DNA from: Mariprofundus sp. UBA1536
GTDB taxonomy: Bacteria; Pseudomonadota; Zetaproteobacteria; Mariprofundales; Mariprofundaceae
DNA: 61,886 nucleotides
Direction: 5' to 3'
NCBI GenBank assembly: GCA_002323245.1
Contig: DCPU01000024.1
Span: forward strand, 1 to 61,886
Positions 53,582 through 61,886 of the stretch are shown here, one piece after another. Each line of letters starts with the position of its first letter. The stretch's first letter is position 1. A program made the translations under genes and the position numbers. A model generated the notes under the pieces. It was not told the origin of the DNA and did no database searches. It saw nothing but the letters and a program-made list of their open reading frames with translations.

Positions 53582-54985
53582 ATGGCCAAAACATTATTTG
53601 AAAAAGTCTGGGAACAACATGTGGTGAATGCCAACGATGATGGTTCTGTGTTGCTTTATATCGACCGTCAATTGGTGCACGAAGTGACCAGCCCGCAAGC
53701 GTTTGAAGGTTTGCGTATCGCAGGCCGTAAGCCATGGCGCATCAATGCATCGGTGGCTACGCCTGATCATAATGTGCCAACTACTGGCCTTGAATTTGGT
53801 ATCACCGATCCCGTTGCCCGCACCCAAGTGGAAGCATTGGATGCCAATTGCAAAGAATTTGGTATTCAAGAATTTAAGATGGGTGATATTCGTCAGGGTA
53901 TCGTACACGTTGTTGGCCCAGAGCAAGGTTTGGTGTTGCCAGGAATGACCGTTGTTTGCGGCGACTCGCACACCTCAACCCACGGTGCTTTGGGTGCTAT
54001 TGCTATGGGTATTGGTACCTCTGAAGTTGAGCATGTCTTAGCCACACAAACCTTGATTCAAAAGAAACCCAAAGTGATGCGCATTCATGTGGAAGGCGAT
54101 TTGCCCGTGGGTATCACGGGCAAAGATGTAGCACTTTATATTATCGGCCAAATCGGCACTGCTGGTGGCACAGGTTTCGCCATTGAGTTTGCAGGTTCTG
54201 CGATACGTGCCTTGAGCATGGAAGGGCGGATGAGCTTGTGCAATATGACCATTGAAGCTGGTGCACGTTGCGGCATGGTGGCTGTGGATGATATCACAAT
54301 CAATTACGTCAAAGGTCGTCCGTTTTCACCAACTGGGGAAACTTGGGTAAAAGCTGAGGCTGCATGGCGCGAACTACATTCTGATGCTGATGCAAGGTTT
54401 GATAAAGAAGTGAATCTCAATGCAGCAGATATCGTGCCGCAAGTGACATGGGGGACCAGCCCAGAAATGGTGGTGCCGATTACAGGCTCTACTCCCTCAA
54501 TCAGCGATGCCAAAGATGAAGTGCAGCGTGAAGGATGGACAAGGGCTTTGGCTTATATGGGTTTGAAAGAAAACACGCCAATGTCTGAAATCTATATTGA
54601 TAAAGTATTTATTGGCTCCTGTACCAATGCACGTATTGAAGATTTTCGTGCGGCAGCTGCTATTGCCAAAGGGCATAAAGTGGCCAGCAATGTGAAATTG
54701 GCCATGGTGGTTCCCGGTTCTGGATTGGTGAAAGCCCAAGCAGAAAGTGAAGGTTTGGATGTGATTTTTAAAGAAGCTGGTTTTGAATGGCGTGAGCCAG
54801 GATGTTCGATGTGTTTGGCAATGAACGCTGATCGTTTGGAATCAGGTGAGCGCTGCGCATCAACTTCCAACCGCAATTTTGAAGGTCGCCAAGGCGCTGG
54901 TGGTCGCACCCATTTGGTGAGCCCAGCCATGGCTGCCGCTGCTGCAATTCAAGGTCACTTTGTTGACGTGAGAGGTTGGAATTAA
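53582..54985 (+). CDS. leuC: 3-isopropylmalate dehydratase large subunit
   Basis: A 467-residue aconitase-family enzyme. The iron-sulphur cysteines are in GDSHTSTHGALGA (nearby motif), FIGSCTNARIEDFR and EPGCSMCLAMNAD. It isomerises 2-isopropylmalate to 3-isopropylmalate in leucine synthesis together with LeuD. GAGGAG is the ribosome binding site. leuD follows after 2 bp. It lies after the peptide-gene terminator, so it has its own promoter in the 88 bp before the start; I could not find one with confidence. Confidence 0.96.
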   Translation: MAKTLFEKVWEQHVVNANDDGSVLLYIDRQLVHEVTSPQAFEGLRIAGRKPWRINASVATPDHNVPTTGLEFGITDPVARTQVEALDANCKEFGIQEFKMGDIRQGIVHVVGPEQGLVLPGMTVVCGDSHTSTHGALGAIAMGIGTSEVEHVLATQTLIQKKPKVMRIHVEGDLPVGITGKDVALYIIGQIGTAGGTGFAIEFAGSAIRALSMEGRMSLCNMTIEAGARCGMVAVDDITINYVKGRPFSPTGETWVKAEAAWRELHSDADARFDKEVNLNAADIVPQVTWGTSPEMVVPITGSTPSISDAKDEVQREGWTRALAYMGLKENTPMSEIYIDKVFIGSCTNARIEDFRAAAAIAKGHKVASNVKLAMVVPGSGLVKAQAESEGLDVIFKEAGFEWREPGCSMCLAMNADRLESGERCASTSNRNFEGRQGAGGRTHLVSPAMAAAAAIQGHFVDVRGWN

Positions 54986-54987
54986 TC

Positions 54988-55623
54988 ATGCAAGCATTTA
55001 CAACTTTAAACGGATTGGTAGTGCCTTTAGACAGAGCGAATGTGGATACGGATGCCATCATTCCTAAGCAATTTTTAAAAAGCATCAAGCGCACTGGCTA
55101 CGGCCCATTTTTGTTTGATGAATGGCGTTATGAAGATGTGGGACAGCCTGAAATGGATTGTACCAACCGGCCAATACGCAAAGACTTTGTGTTGAATCAA
55201 GCGCGTTATCAAGGCGCGCAAATTTTGCTTGCCCGCGAAAACTTTGGCTGTGGCTCATCGCGGGAACACGCACCTTGGGCCATTCTTGATTACGGTGTTT
55301 CTTGTGTGATTGCGCCAAGCTTTGCCGATATTTTTTATAACAACTGCTTTAAAAACGGGATATTGCCCGTTGTGCTCACCGATGCTGAAATGGATGTGTT
55401 GTTTGCTGAAACTATTGCCAATGAGGGTTATCAAATCACTGTTGATTTGCCTAGCCAAACAGTAACTACACCATCAGGCCAAAGCTTTTCCTTTGAAGTG
55501 GATAATTTCCGTAAACATTGCTTGCTCAATGGTTTGGATGATATCGGATTAACACTTGAGAAACGCGGCGCTATCGAAGCGTATGAAGCCAAACGCATCT
55601 CTGCTGCACCTTGGTTATTTTAA
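54988..55623 (+). CDS. leuD: 3-isopropylmalate dehydratase small subunit
   Basis: A 211-residue swivelling domain protein with the family segments VDTDAIIPKQFLKS and ENFGCGSSREHAPWAI, and SFADIFYNNCFKNGILPV. It pairs with LeuC. The frame runs upstream to 54976, but ATG 54988 (MQAFTTLNG) is preceded by a GAGAGG-type site and is the usual start. It follows leuC after 2 bp and ends just before the convergent sensor kinase gene. Confidence 0.95.
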   Translation: MQAFTTLNGLVVPLDRANVDTDAIIPKQFLKSIKRTGYGPFLFDEWRYEDVGQPEMDCTNRPIRKDFVLNQARYQGAQILLARENFGCGSSREHAPWAILDYGVSCVIAPSFADIFYNNCFKNGILPVVLTDAEMDVLFAETIANEGYQITVDLPSQTVTTPSGQSFSFEVDNFRKHCLLNGLDDIGLTLEKRGAIEAYEAKRISAAPWLF

Positions 55624-55647
55624 GAACTGTAATCAATACATAAGAAA

Positions 55648-56907
55648 TTATTCGCTATGATGACGAGGGAGGCGTACTTCAAAGCAGGTGCCTTCTAAGT
55701 CATTGCGATAAACAATTTCTCCATTGTGTTGATGAACGATTTTTTCAACGATGGATAAACCCATTCCTAAGCTTCCTGTTTGTTTGTCAGCCTGCCTTGA
55801 TTGGTAAAACGGCGTAAAAACATGAGGCAGATCTTCCTCATTGATGCCTGGCCCATCGTCACATACCTTTAGAATCACCCAGTCATCTTCTGCGTGAACG
55901 CGTAAATGGATGGGCACTTTACGTTGGTAGCGTTTTGCATTGTCGAGTAAATTGGTCAATACGCGGCGTATCATCAATTCATCAGCCAAAATCAGTGCTG
56001 AGCTTCCTTCTGTCTCAGCATTATAATGCGCTGCTACTTCTGCAGTTAACGCCAATAAATCCATGCTCACTTTATTTAATGTGGTCGTGCCAGCATCGAG
56101 TTTGCTGGAAAGAAGCAACTCACCAACCAGCGCATCAAGGGCTGCGATATTTTGCAGTAGTTGCGATTTCAGTGATTCATCATTTTCTGATGCGTTAACT
56201 TCTAAAGCCATGCGCATGCGGGTGAGAGGCGAGCGTAGTTCGTGCGAAGCCCCAGCAAGGGCTTGTTTTTGTGATTGAATCAGATGTTCGATGCGATTTG
56301 CCGTCGCATTAAATGTTCTGGCCAGCTCAGCAATCTCATCCTTACCTTTGATGGTTGCTCGCGCAGTTAAATCACCTTCACCAAAGCGTTGCACTTGCTG
56401 ATTTAAAGATTCAAGGCGGCAGGTGAGTCGCTTGCTTAAGGGGTATGCCGCAAGGGCGAGGACAATCAGTAATAATAGGAAGCCCAATGGCGGGCCTCCA
56501 AAAAACCGATTGGGATGGAAAATTATGAGTTTCCTGCCATCAGCCAGGGTGATGAAGAAATGACCAGGTTGAGCGCCATGTATAAACCCGTGATGATGGT
56601 TTGTCTCAGGCGGTAGTGGCATCACTTTTTGTGTGGAATAGATATGGTTATTGTTTTGGTCATATAAACTAAGTTCCACATGAAAGGCCAAAGCAATGGT
56701 TGCCATGCTCTCTGCAATTTTTTGCGGGGCAGCATCTAGGGGTAGTGCTTGGGCAATCAGTGTGGTAATACCTTGACCGAAATTACGTTGATCATTGGGG
56801 CCGAAGACCTTCCATGCAACGCCAGCAAGCAATGCGAAAATCACTAAGGAAGCGACAAAACCCAGATATATTTGAAGATATAATTTATGGCGGATTGCAA
56901 AGTTCAT
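55648..56907 (-). CDS. Membrane sensor histidine kinase (CpxA-like)
   Basis: A 419-residue kinase. Two membrane helices (about 12-33 and 140-158) flank a periplasmic domain with a histidine cluster (NHHHGFIHG, 103-111). HAMP (160-210), the phospho-acceptor His222 in GASHELRSPLTRMR, and the ATPase motifs NLLDNAKRY, DDGPGI and GSLGMGLSI follow. It would phosphorylate the adjacent regulator. ATG 56907 is chosen, 4 bp after the regulator stop; the longer frame to 57066 runs inside the regulator gene. CpxA is the closest match, by context. Confidence 0.88.
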   Translation of the reverse strand: MNFAIRHKLYLQIYLGFVASLVIFALLAGVAWKVFGPNDQRNFGQGITTLIAQALPLDAAPQKIAESMATIALAFHVELSLYDQNNNHIYSTQKVMPLPPETNHHHGFIHGAQPGHFFITLADGRKLIIFHPNRFFGGPPLGFLLLLIVLALAAYPLSKRLTCRLESLNQQVQRFGEGDLTARATIKGKDEIAELARTFNATANRIEHLIQSQKQALAGASHELRSPLTRMRMALEVNASENDESLKSQLLQNIAALDALVGELLLSSKLDAGTTTLNKVSMDLLALTAEVAAHYNAETEGSSALILADELMIRRVLTNLLDNAKRYQRKVPIHLRVHAEDDWVILKVCDDGPGINEEDLPHVFTPFYQSRQADKQTGSLGMGLSIVEKIVHQHNGEIVYRNDLEGTCFEVRLPRHHSE

Positions 56908-56911
56908 ATGG

Positions 56912-57598
56912 TTAATCCTGCACCTTGGCAAACACATATCCTGAGCCTCGGATGGTAAGAATGCGTTTGGGAGATTTGGGGTTGTCTTCAATGGCTGCGC
57001 GAATGCGCGATATATGCACATCAATACTGCGATCAAAAGCTTCCAAGTCTTGCCCTTGCAAAGCATTCATCAATTGTTCGCGCGATAAAACGCGACCGGC
57101 TTGATTGGCGAATACGAGCAAAATATCAAATTGATACCCTGTAAGATTCACATCCTTGCCACGAAGACAAACAGTGCGTGACTGTTCATTGATTTCCAAT
57201 TGGCCAAACACATGGTTGGCGGTTGTCGCGTTTCCACCTTGGCTACGGCGCAAAATTGCATGCATGCGAGCCAATAGTTCACGGGGGTTGAAGGGTTTGG
57301 CCAAATAATCATCAGCGCCAATTTCTAACCCGATAATTCTATCCATATCATCACCGCGCGCTGTAAGCATTAAAATAGGTACGGCGCTAAACTGCCGCAG
57401 CCTGCGACACACTTCAAAACCATCAATGTCCGGTAATCCAATATCCAAAATCACAATATCAATGGTTTGGTTTTTTACAGTTGCTATGCCTTGCTCACCA
57501 TAAGCAACACAACTGACGTTGAGGCCAGTTGCGCTGAGATAAGTCGAAAGCAATGTTGCTTGCTCCAAATCGTCTTCGATGATGAGTACTTGCTGCAT
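56912..57598 (-). CDS. OmpR-family response regulator (CpxR-like)
   Basis: A 228-residue regulator. The receiver domain has the acidic pair IIEDD, phospho-acceptor Asp52 (VILDIGLPDIDGF), Thr in LMLTARG and Lys in DDYLAKPF. A winged-helix DNA-binding domain follows (LTGYQFDILLVFANQAGRVLSREQLM, then FDRSIDVHISRIRAAIEDNP). It lies between the Spy-like gene and the kinase gene, as in cpxP-cpxR-cpxA clusters, and is probably translated with the kinase. Confidence 0.92.
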   Translation of the reverse strand: MQQVLIIEDDLEQATLLSTYLSATGLNVSCVAYGEQGIATVKNQTIDIVILDIGLPDIDGFEVCRRLRQFSAVPILMLTARGDDMDRIIGLEIGADDYLAKPFNPRELLARMHAILRRSQGGNATTANHVFGQLEINEQSRTVCLRGKDVNLTGYQFDILLVFANQAGRVLSREQLMNALQGQDLEAFDRSIDVHISRIRAAIEDNPKSPKRILTIRGSGYVFAKVQD

Positions 57599-57695
57599 GG
57601 CTATCCTTTATTACACATTGTTTTCGTTAACCCCAAAAGATTGCACCGCATGAATGAGGGGGCTCATGCGGCGCAGTCAACTTGCATACATTCAC

Positions 57696-58286
57696 TTACC
57701 AAAAATGGCGGCGCGATTGCATCTCATCAATCAAAGCAACACGTTGCTCAGCATTAAGCACATTGGCGATTTCCGCAACCATTTGCACCAACACTTTGGA
57801 ATGTTGGTTCAAATCTTCGATGCCACTAGCACGAATGCTTTGCAATTGTGCCGCATCCACTTGCTCAGCTTTTAAAGCAGAAGCAAAGGCATCGCGTTGT
57901 TGTTTATGTACTTCACGCATGGGGTGAAGCTGTGGTGTGTAGCTGTTTACAATGGCTTTGATGCTTTCAGCTTGCGCATCGGTGGCATCGGTTTCTTTGA
58001 TCAGCCGCTTGGTCATATATTCAGCTTTATGCTGCATGTCTTCGGCGCTCATTTCATGATGAGAACCACCCCAACCTGCATGGCCGCAACTGGCGCCAAA
58101 AAGCATGCCGCCCAAAGATAAAACACCGACAAGCGCCAGTGCGCCTACAAAAAAGCGGCCTGGGCCGCAGCGACGGTCACGGCAGTGTTCGCGGCGTGAT
58201 TTGCATTTATCTTGGTTTTCTGGTGTCGCGTTGTTTTCTGCGTTTCCTTCTACGTTTTGTGTTGCGTCGTTATGTTGGTTTGTCAT
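57696..58286 (-). CDS. Spy/CpxP-like periplasmic protein with membrane anchor
   Basis: A 196-residue protein. A hydrophilic, cysteine-bearing N terminus (C28, C35, C40 in a basic stretch) is followed by one membrane helix (about 45-64) and a helical periplasmic part of about 130 residues. The LTxxQ-like segment near the end (VLNAEQRVALIDEM) and HEMSAEDMQHKAEYM suggest the Spy/CpxP/ZraP fold, which binds misfolded proteins or metals and dampens the kinase. It is 97 bp upstream of the regulator. Unlike CpxP it looks membrane-anchored rather than secreted. Confidence 0.75.
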   Translation of the reverse strand: MTNQHNDATQNVEGNAENNATPENQDKCKSRREHCRDRRCGPGRFFVGALALVGVLSLGGMLFGASCGHAGWGGSHHEMSAEDMQHKAEYMTKRLIKETDATDAQAESIKAIVNSYTPQLHPMREVHKQQRDAFASALKAEQVDAAQLQSIRASGIEDLNQHSKVLVQMVAEIANVLNAEQRVALIDEMQSRRHFW

Positions 58287-58393
58287 TGCTAATCTCCTTT
58301 GTGGTCATGTTTGGTATGACTGATGGGCGAAGATTAGAGGCTGCTTGTTTCTGCTTGTTGTCGCGAATGTAAAGTTTTGTAAAGCAGGGTTGT

Positions 58394-59545
58394 TTAAAGG
58401 GTATGCAAGCGATCAAAAGCTGGGATGTGCAAACAACTGGCATCGCTCAATGCTTTGCCTTGCACTAATATTTTAAAGGATTCACCCATGCCATTGGGCA
58501 ACATTAATCGTTTGGCAAAGGTCATTTCGGCAATGGTGTCGTTGGTTGGGTTTTCTGCCAAAGCTTGGATGCGTTGTTGCACCATATCTGCTTGGGCGAG
58601 CCATGCGCCTTGTGTGGTGTAGGCATAGGCGGTTAAACCCAGACTTTCACCAATAGATTTGAGCGCCGAAAAATCAACGTGGGCGGTGATATCGCAAACG
58701 CCAGGTGAGAGTTTAAGCACGTCATCAACAGCTTGGTGTTTGTGGTGACCCATCAATGTGCCGCCGATGCGTTGCGGGCGATAATATTCTTTTTGGCTGT
58801 AACCATAATCAACAGTGAGCACTACACCGCGTTGAAATAGTTTGGATAACGATTGCTGCCAAGCTAATAAATGCGGGTTAAATTCACTGATATAATCTTC
58901 AGGCCAAAGCTGTTGGATGGATTCTGGAATTTGGTGGGCGCTGGCATTGATTTCACTTAAGTTTTGCCAAATGAAAGCTTGCCCATCCCAATCCACGCCG
59001 CGCTCAATCAAAGACTTCCCTTGCCAAATGAAACTTCGCACAGGAAAAGCATCTGGTAATTCGTTGCTGAAATAAATCGCTGTTTCAACTGGGGTAATGT
59101 CATCAAGAGTACTCACTTGATGTACATCCAAATGATGGGCCTCGTAAAGCTGTTGCTGACGATTTCGTAGCGAATCGCTGGTTTCTACTGCAAATACATG
59201 GCTGGGGGTTAGACCGATGTCCTGGAGCGTGGTTAACACATTGGTCAGCAAAATACCTGTGCCGCCACCTTGCTCGATAAGTGTCCAATTTTGAGGTTTT
59301 CCTAAAGCTTCCCAGCTTTTTTTGATGGATTCAACAAAGCCCAGCGCCAGCCATTTACCCATGGCTGTGGAGGTGGTGAAATCGCCTTGCTCACCAAAAA
59401 CTTCCTCGCGTTGGTAGTAACCCAAACCCGGCTGATACAGCGCAGCTTGCATGCAATCTTGAAAAGAAATTGCGCCACCATTGTTTGCCATCTGTTGCAA
59501 CAGATGTTCGGTAAGAGCAAAGAGTCGTTGATGCGTGTTGTTCAT
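58394..59545 (-). CDS. SAM-dependent methyltransferase of the MidA/NDUFAF7 family
   Basis: A 383-residue enzyme. It begins with ISFQDCMQAALYQPGLGYYQ and GDFTTSTAMGKWLA, and has the SAM-binding IEQGGGTGILLTNVL; VDYGYSQKEYYRP and GTLMGHHKH follow. These are the COG1565/MidA landmarks. Mitochondrial NDUFAF7 methylates an arginine of complex I, and bacterial targets are unproved. It is divergent from fbp, 61 bp away. Confidence 0.88.
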   Translation of the reverse strand: MNNTHQRLFALTEHLLQQMANNGGAISFQDCMQAALYQPGLGYYQREEVFGEQGDFTTSTAMGKWLALGFVESIKKSWEALGKPQNWTLIEQGGGTGILLTNVLTTLQDIGLTPSHVFAVETSDSLRNRQQQLYEAHHLDVHQVSTLDDITPVETAIYFSNELPDAFPVRSFIWQGKSLIERGVDWDGQAFIWQNLSEINASAHQIPESIQQLWPEDYISEFNPHLLAWQQSLSKLFQRGVVLTVDYGYSQKEYYRPQRIGGTLMGHHKHQAVDDVLKLSPGVCDITAHVDFSALKSIGESLGLTAYAYTTQGAWLAQADMVQQRIQALAENPTNDTIAEMTFAKRLMLPNGMGESFKILVQGKALSDASCLHIPAFDRLHTL

Positions 59546-59606
59546 AGTAATTGTCTCTGGGTTGAGCTAAGATTCGCCACACTTTTATTGAGGGAGGAAC
59601 TGTAAT

Positions 59607-60557
59607 ATGCCAGTCACACTTAGTCGAATCGCCAAAGAAGGAAAGCATGGCCATGATATGATGCCCATCATCCAAGGCGTAGGTCGCGCAGCGACTGAAA
59701 TCGCAGCCTTATTACGCGGAGCAGTTTTCCGTGGTGCATTGGGTGAAGCAGGCGCTGAAAATGTTCAGGGCGAAGCCCAACAAATGCTGGACGTTCTTTC
59801 TGATGATATCTTCTTAGAAGAAATGCGCTCAACAGGTTTTATCTGTGCAGTAGGCTCAGAAGAACAAGAAGAATTGTTGGTGATTGAAGAATACCAAGAC
59901 GCTGATTATTTGGTGTTGGTTGACCCGCTTGATGGTTCATCAAATTTAGACGTCGATGGTCCTGTGGGCACCATCTTCTCCGTAGTCAAACGTAAAACTG
60001 AAAAATCAGAGCGACCACATGTTTCTGATACCTTGCAAGCAGGTACTGAAGTCATTGCAGCTGGTTATGTCTTGTATGGCCCGGCCACCATGTTGGTGTA
60101 TTCAGTAGGTGATGGTGTACATGGTTTTACCTTCAATCCTGCGTCTGCACGTTTTGAACTTAGCCATGAAAACATTAAAATCCCTGCTAAGGGCGGTTAC
60201 TACTCAGTGAATGAGTCCAACGCTGATGAATGGTTGGATGATATGGGTGCAAATCTATCTCGTTTGAAAGCCGACACTGGTCTTGGTATGCGTTATGTAG
60301 GCGCCATGGTTGCAGATATGCACCGTACGCTGCTTAAAGGCGGTATCTTCCTTTACCCAGCCGATGGCAAAAACAAAAACGGTAAATTGCGTTTGCTTTA
60401 TGAAGCGATTCCTATGGGCTTCATCATGGAGCAAGCAGGTGGTAAATCGATGAGTAAAGGTATGCCAGTTGCTAATGTGCAACCGGAAGCTTTGCATCAA
60501 CGTGTGCCTGTTTATTTGGGCGCACCAGCTTACGTTGATGGCCTGTTGGGCAAATAA
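59607..60557 (+). CDS. fbp: Class I fructose-1,6-bisphosphatase
   Basis: A 316-residue sugar phosphatase. The metal site VDPLDGSSNLDVDGPVGTIFSV (shown here in part) and GAMVADMHRTLLKGGIF, with KLRLLYEAIPMGFIMEQAGG, are typical of class I FBPases. The enzyme hydrolyses fructose 1,6-bisphosphate. With GlpX at 34925 the organism has two unrelated FBPases in this window. A GGAGGAAC ribosome binding site lies upstream. The DNA glycosylase gene follows after 30 bp. Confidence 0.95.
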   Translation: MPVTLSRIAKEGKHGHDMMPIIQGVGRAATEIAALLRGAVFRGALGEAGAENVQGEAQQMLDVLSDDIFLEEMRSTGFICAVGSEEQEELLVIEEYQDADYLVLVDPLDGSSNLDVDGPVGTIFSVVKRKTEKSERPHVSDTLQAGTEVIAAGYVLYGPATMLVYSVGDGVHGFTFNPASARFELSHENIKIPAKGGYYSVNESNADEWLDDMGANLSRLKADTGLGMRYVGAMVADMHRTLLKGGIFLYPADGKNKNGKLRLLYEAIPMGFIMEQAGGKSMSKGMPVANVQPEALHQRVPVYLGAPAYVDGLLGK

Positions 60558-60587
60558 TTCAGGTCAATCGCTTAGGTAAAGCCAAGT

Positions 60588-61487
60588 ATGGCAGTTGTAG
60601 CTGAGGAATTTTTAGGCCTCTATTTAAAAGAAATCGGCGTGAAAACGCCGGTTTCTTCTTTTTTTGGCGCCGCAGCAACCCGCACGGCCATTGATTCAAA
60701 ACAAACCCCAACTGTTGATGAGGCAATCATTGCAGAGCCAAGTGTTCACTATGCCCCGGCTGAGGTTGTGATTCCGGAAGCAGGCTTCCCGAGCACTGAA
60801 GTTGCTGAACCTACACCTCTCATTTCTGCACGAACGATTGAAACGCCCGATGCAGTGCAACCTACACCTAAAGTTGAGGTGGCTGTCCCTGACAAGACCG
60901 TCAAAACGATTCCCATCACACCAGTCTCAGATTTAAAATCACTCAAACTTCAAACCCTTGCTTGTACAGCTTGTGAGTTGTCGGCGTCGCGTAACGAAGT
61001 TGTCTTTGGTAGTGGCAGCGGGACATCAGGCATTGTCTTTATTGGTGATTCGCCGAGCCGCGCTGAAGATTTGGCGGGAGAACCTATGATTGGCAAAAAA
61101 GGTGAGTTGTTTGTTCAAATGCTTACTTCCGTGGGTTTTGTGCGTGAAGATGTGTATGTGATGCATGGCGTGAAATGTAGGCCAAGCCATGGGCGTGATC
61201 CTAAGCCGGTAGAGTTTGCAGCCTGTGAGCAGTGGTTGGTGGCGCAGCTTGATTTGCTCAAGCCGCGCATGATTTGTTTGCTAGGTCGTATTGTTGGGCA
61301 AAGTTTGCTCAATGCTGATTTATCGCTGGCTGAGCTTAGGGAGAAGCAACATAGCTTCCGAGGTATTCCGGTGCTTGTGCTTGATCACCCCACATTCTTA
61401 CTGCGTGTCCCTCGCCACAAGGCCCGCGCTTGGGAAGATTTAAATCGTCTTAAAGATTTCTACGAATCCTTACCTTCAGATGAATAA
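60588..61487 (+). CDS. Uracil-DNA glycosylase, family 4-like, with long N-terminal extension
   Basis: A 299-residue protein. The first 110 residues are Pro, Val, Glu and Thr rich and look disordered. The UDG fold follows. Four cysteines (126, 129, 197, 213) fit a 4Fe-4S cluster. The active-site motif, normally GEAPGxxED, reads GDSPSRAED (153-161), and the C-terminal HPTFLLR (267-273) is near the usual HPxYLLR. The enzyme would remove uracil from DNA. The altered first motif makes activity uncertain. Confidence 0.85.
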   Translation: MAVVAEEFLGLYLKEIGVKTPVSSFFGAAATRTAIDSKQTPTVDEAIIAEPSVHYAPAEVVIPEAGFPSTEVAEPTPLISARTIETPDAVQPTPKVEVAVPDKTVKTIPITPVSDLKSLKLQTLACTACELSASRNEVVFGSGSGTSGIVFIGDSPSRAEDLAGEPMIGKKGELFVQMLTSVGFVREDVYVMHGVKCRPSHGRDPKPVEFAACEQWLVAQLDLLKPRMICLLGRIVGQSLLNADLSLAELREKQHSFRGIPVLVLDHPTFLLRVPRHKARAWEDLNRLKDFYESLPSDE

Positions 61488-61531
61488 CATTGCGTGGGCT
61501 TAAAATCAGCGTAGCCTTGGCCATTCATTAC

Positions 61532-61881
61532 GGGGGCGACATGGTATCGACAGAGATTCTGAACCCTTGAGTGCATGTCGGGCAGGTACGCCCGTTATCC
61601 AGGCCAAAACAATAGTCGCAAACGACGAACTAGAACTAGCTTACGCTGCGTAAGTTACCCTGCTCTTGAGGTGTCCATCCATCGAGAATCCAGGGTCAAA
61701 TAGATGGAATCGCCATTCTGAGAGTCGTGACTCGTGCTAGCAGAGGCTAAATAGTAACGAATCGACCTATCGAATGCCTTGTCCGTTTGGTGTTTGGTAG
61801 GTGCTATTTTAACGGACTAAACATGTAGAGCTTCTGGCTGATGGTTTTTGGACGCGGGTTCGAATCCCGCCGCTTCCACCA
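61532..61881 (+). ncRNA. ssrA: tmRNA
   Basis: A one-piece tmRNA of about 350 nt. The 5' end GGGGGCGACATGG pairs with CGCTTCC before encoded CCA, and the T arm is GGTTCGAATCC. The tag frame begins with the resume codon GCA at 61618 and ends at TAA 61651-61653, encoding ANDELELAYAA. It rescues stalled ribosomes with SmpB and marks products for ClpXP and Lon, both in this window. Confidence 0.96.
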
Positions 61882-61886
61882 AATAA

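Noticed and set aside
56908..57066. Long start of the sensor kinase at 57066
   Set aside because: It would run inside the regulator gene; ATG 56907 just after the regulator stop is better.

Overview
The window reads as a stretch of chromosomal backbone from a Gram-negative, probably autotrophic proteobacterium. Every gene looks intact except the one cut by the left edge. The Gram-negative cell plan is shown by Mla lipid transport, two AsmA-like proteins, a type II secretion secretin and a Cpx-like envelope stress system. Autotrophy is suggested by an operon of sugar-phosphate genes (class II FBPase, transketolase, gap, pgk, pyk, class II aldolase) plus a separate class I FBPase. RuBisCO and phosphoribulokinase are not in the window, so this is inference. 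The mix of genes would fit a Zetaproteobacterium (Mariprofundus/Ghiorsea type) or another chemolithoautotrophic proteobacterium, but I cannot confirm the lineage without a search. I saw no insertion sequence, prophage, integron or CRISPR array.

Layout. 1-467: start of a repeat-bearing Ser/Thr/Gln-rich protein on the minus strand, possibly FliK-like. 554-3436: a large CASTOR/POLLUX-like channel with two voltage-sensor-like modules. 3568-5361: fxsA and tatABC. 5358-7583: an orphan PilB/MshE-type ATPase. 7729-9766: a small NAD(P)-binding protein, ArfB and a DnaQ-like exonuclease. 9951-13459: a DUF748-type protein and SthA. 13483-13559: tRNA-Arg. 13699-20640: mlaFEDC, a YhdP-like AsmA protein, dnaQ and a low-molecular-weight phosphatase. 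20715-27445: gltD, gltB and a CBS protein on the minus strand. 27697-34194: tRNA-Leu, tig-clpP-clpX, lon, hupB, tRNA-Val and tRNA-Asp. 34279-42731: darP and the carbon operon glpX-tkt-gap-pgk-pyk-fba. 42817-46802: a membrane nucleotide-sugar dehydratase and priA. 46911-53175: gspCDEF plus an unknown membrane protein. 53321-53437: a 38-residue membrane peptide gene with its own terminator and a Pho-box-like site. 53582-55623: leuCD. 55648-58286: a Cpx-like sensor, regulator and Spy-like protein on the minus strand. 58394-61487: a MidA-type methyltransferase, fbp and a family 4-like uracil-DNA glycosylase. 61532-61881: tmRNA.

How the parts fit. Protein quality control is grouped (trigger factor, ClpXP, Lon, with tmRNA and ArfB for ribosome rescue elsewhere). 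Outer-membrane lipid transport is grouped (Mla system directly followed by a YhdP-like protein). Nitrogen assimilation is represented by glutamate synthase, and carbon fixation or glycolysis by the glpX-fba operon and fbp. Several promoters share a TATAGTGCGC or CATAGTGCGC core (gltB, glpX, tRNA-Leu). The least explained items are the double-sensor channel, the Pho-box-linked 38-residue peptide, the 210-residue protein behind gspF, and the extended DNA glycosylase.
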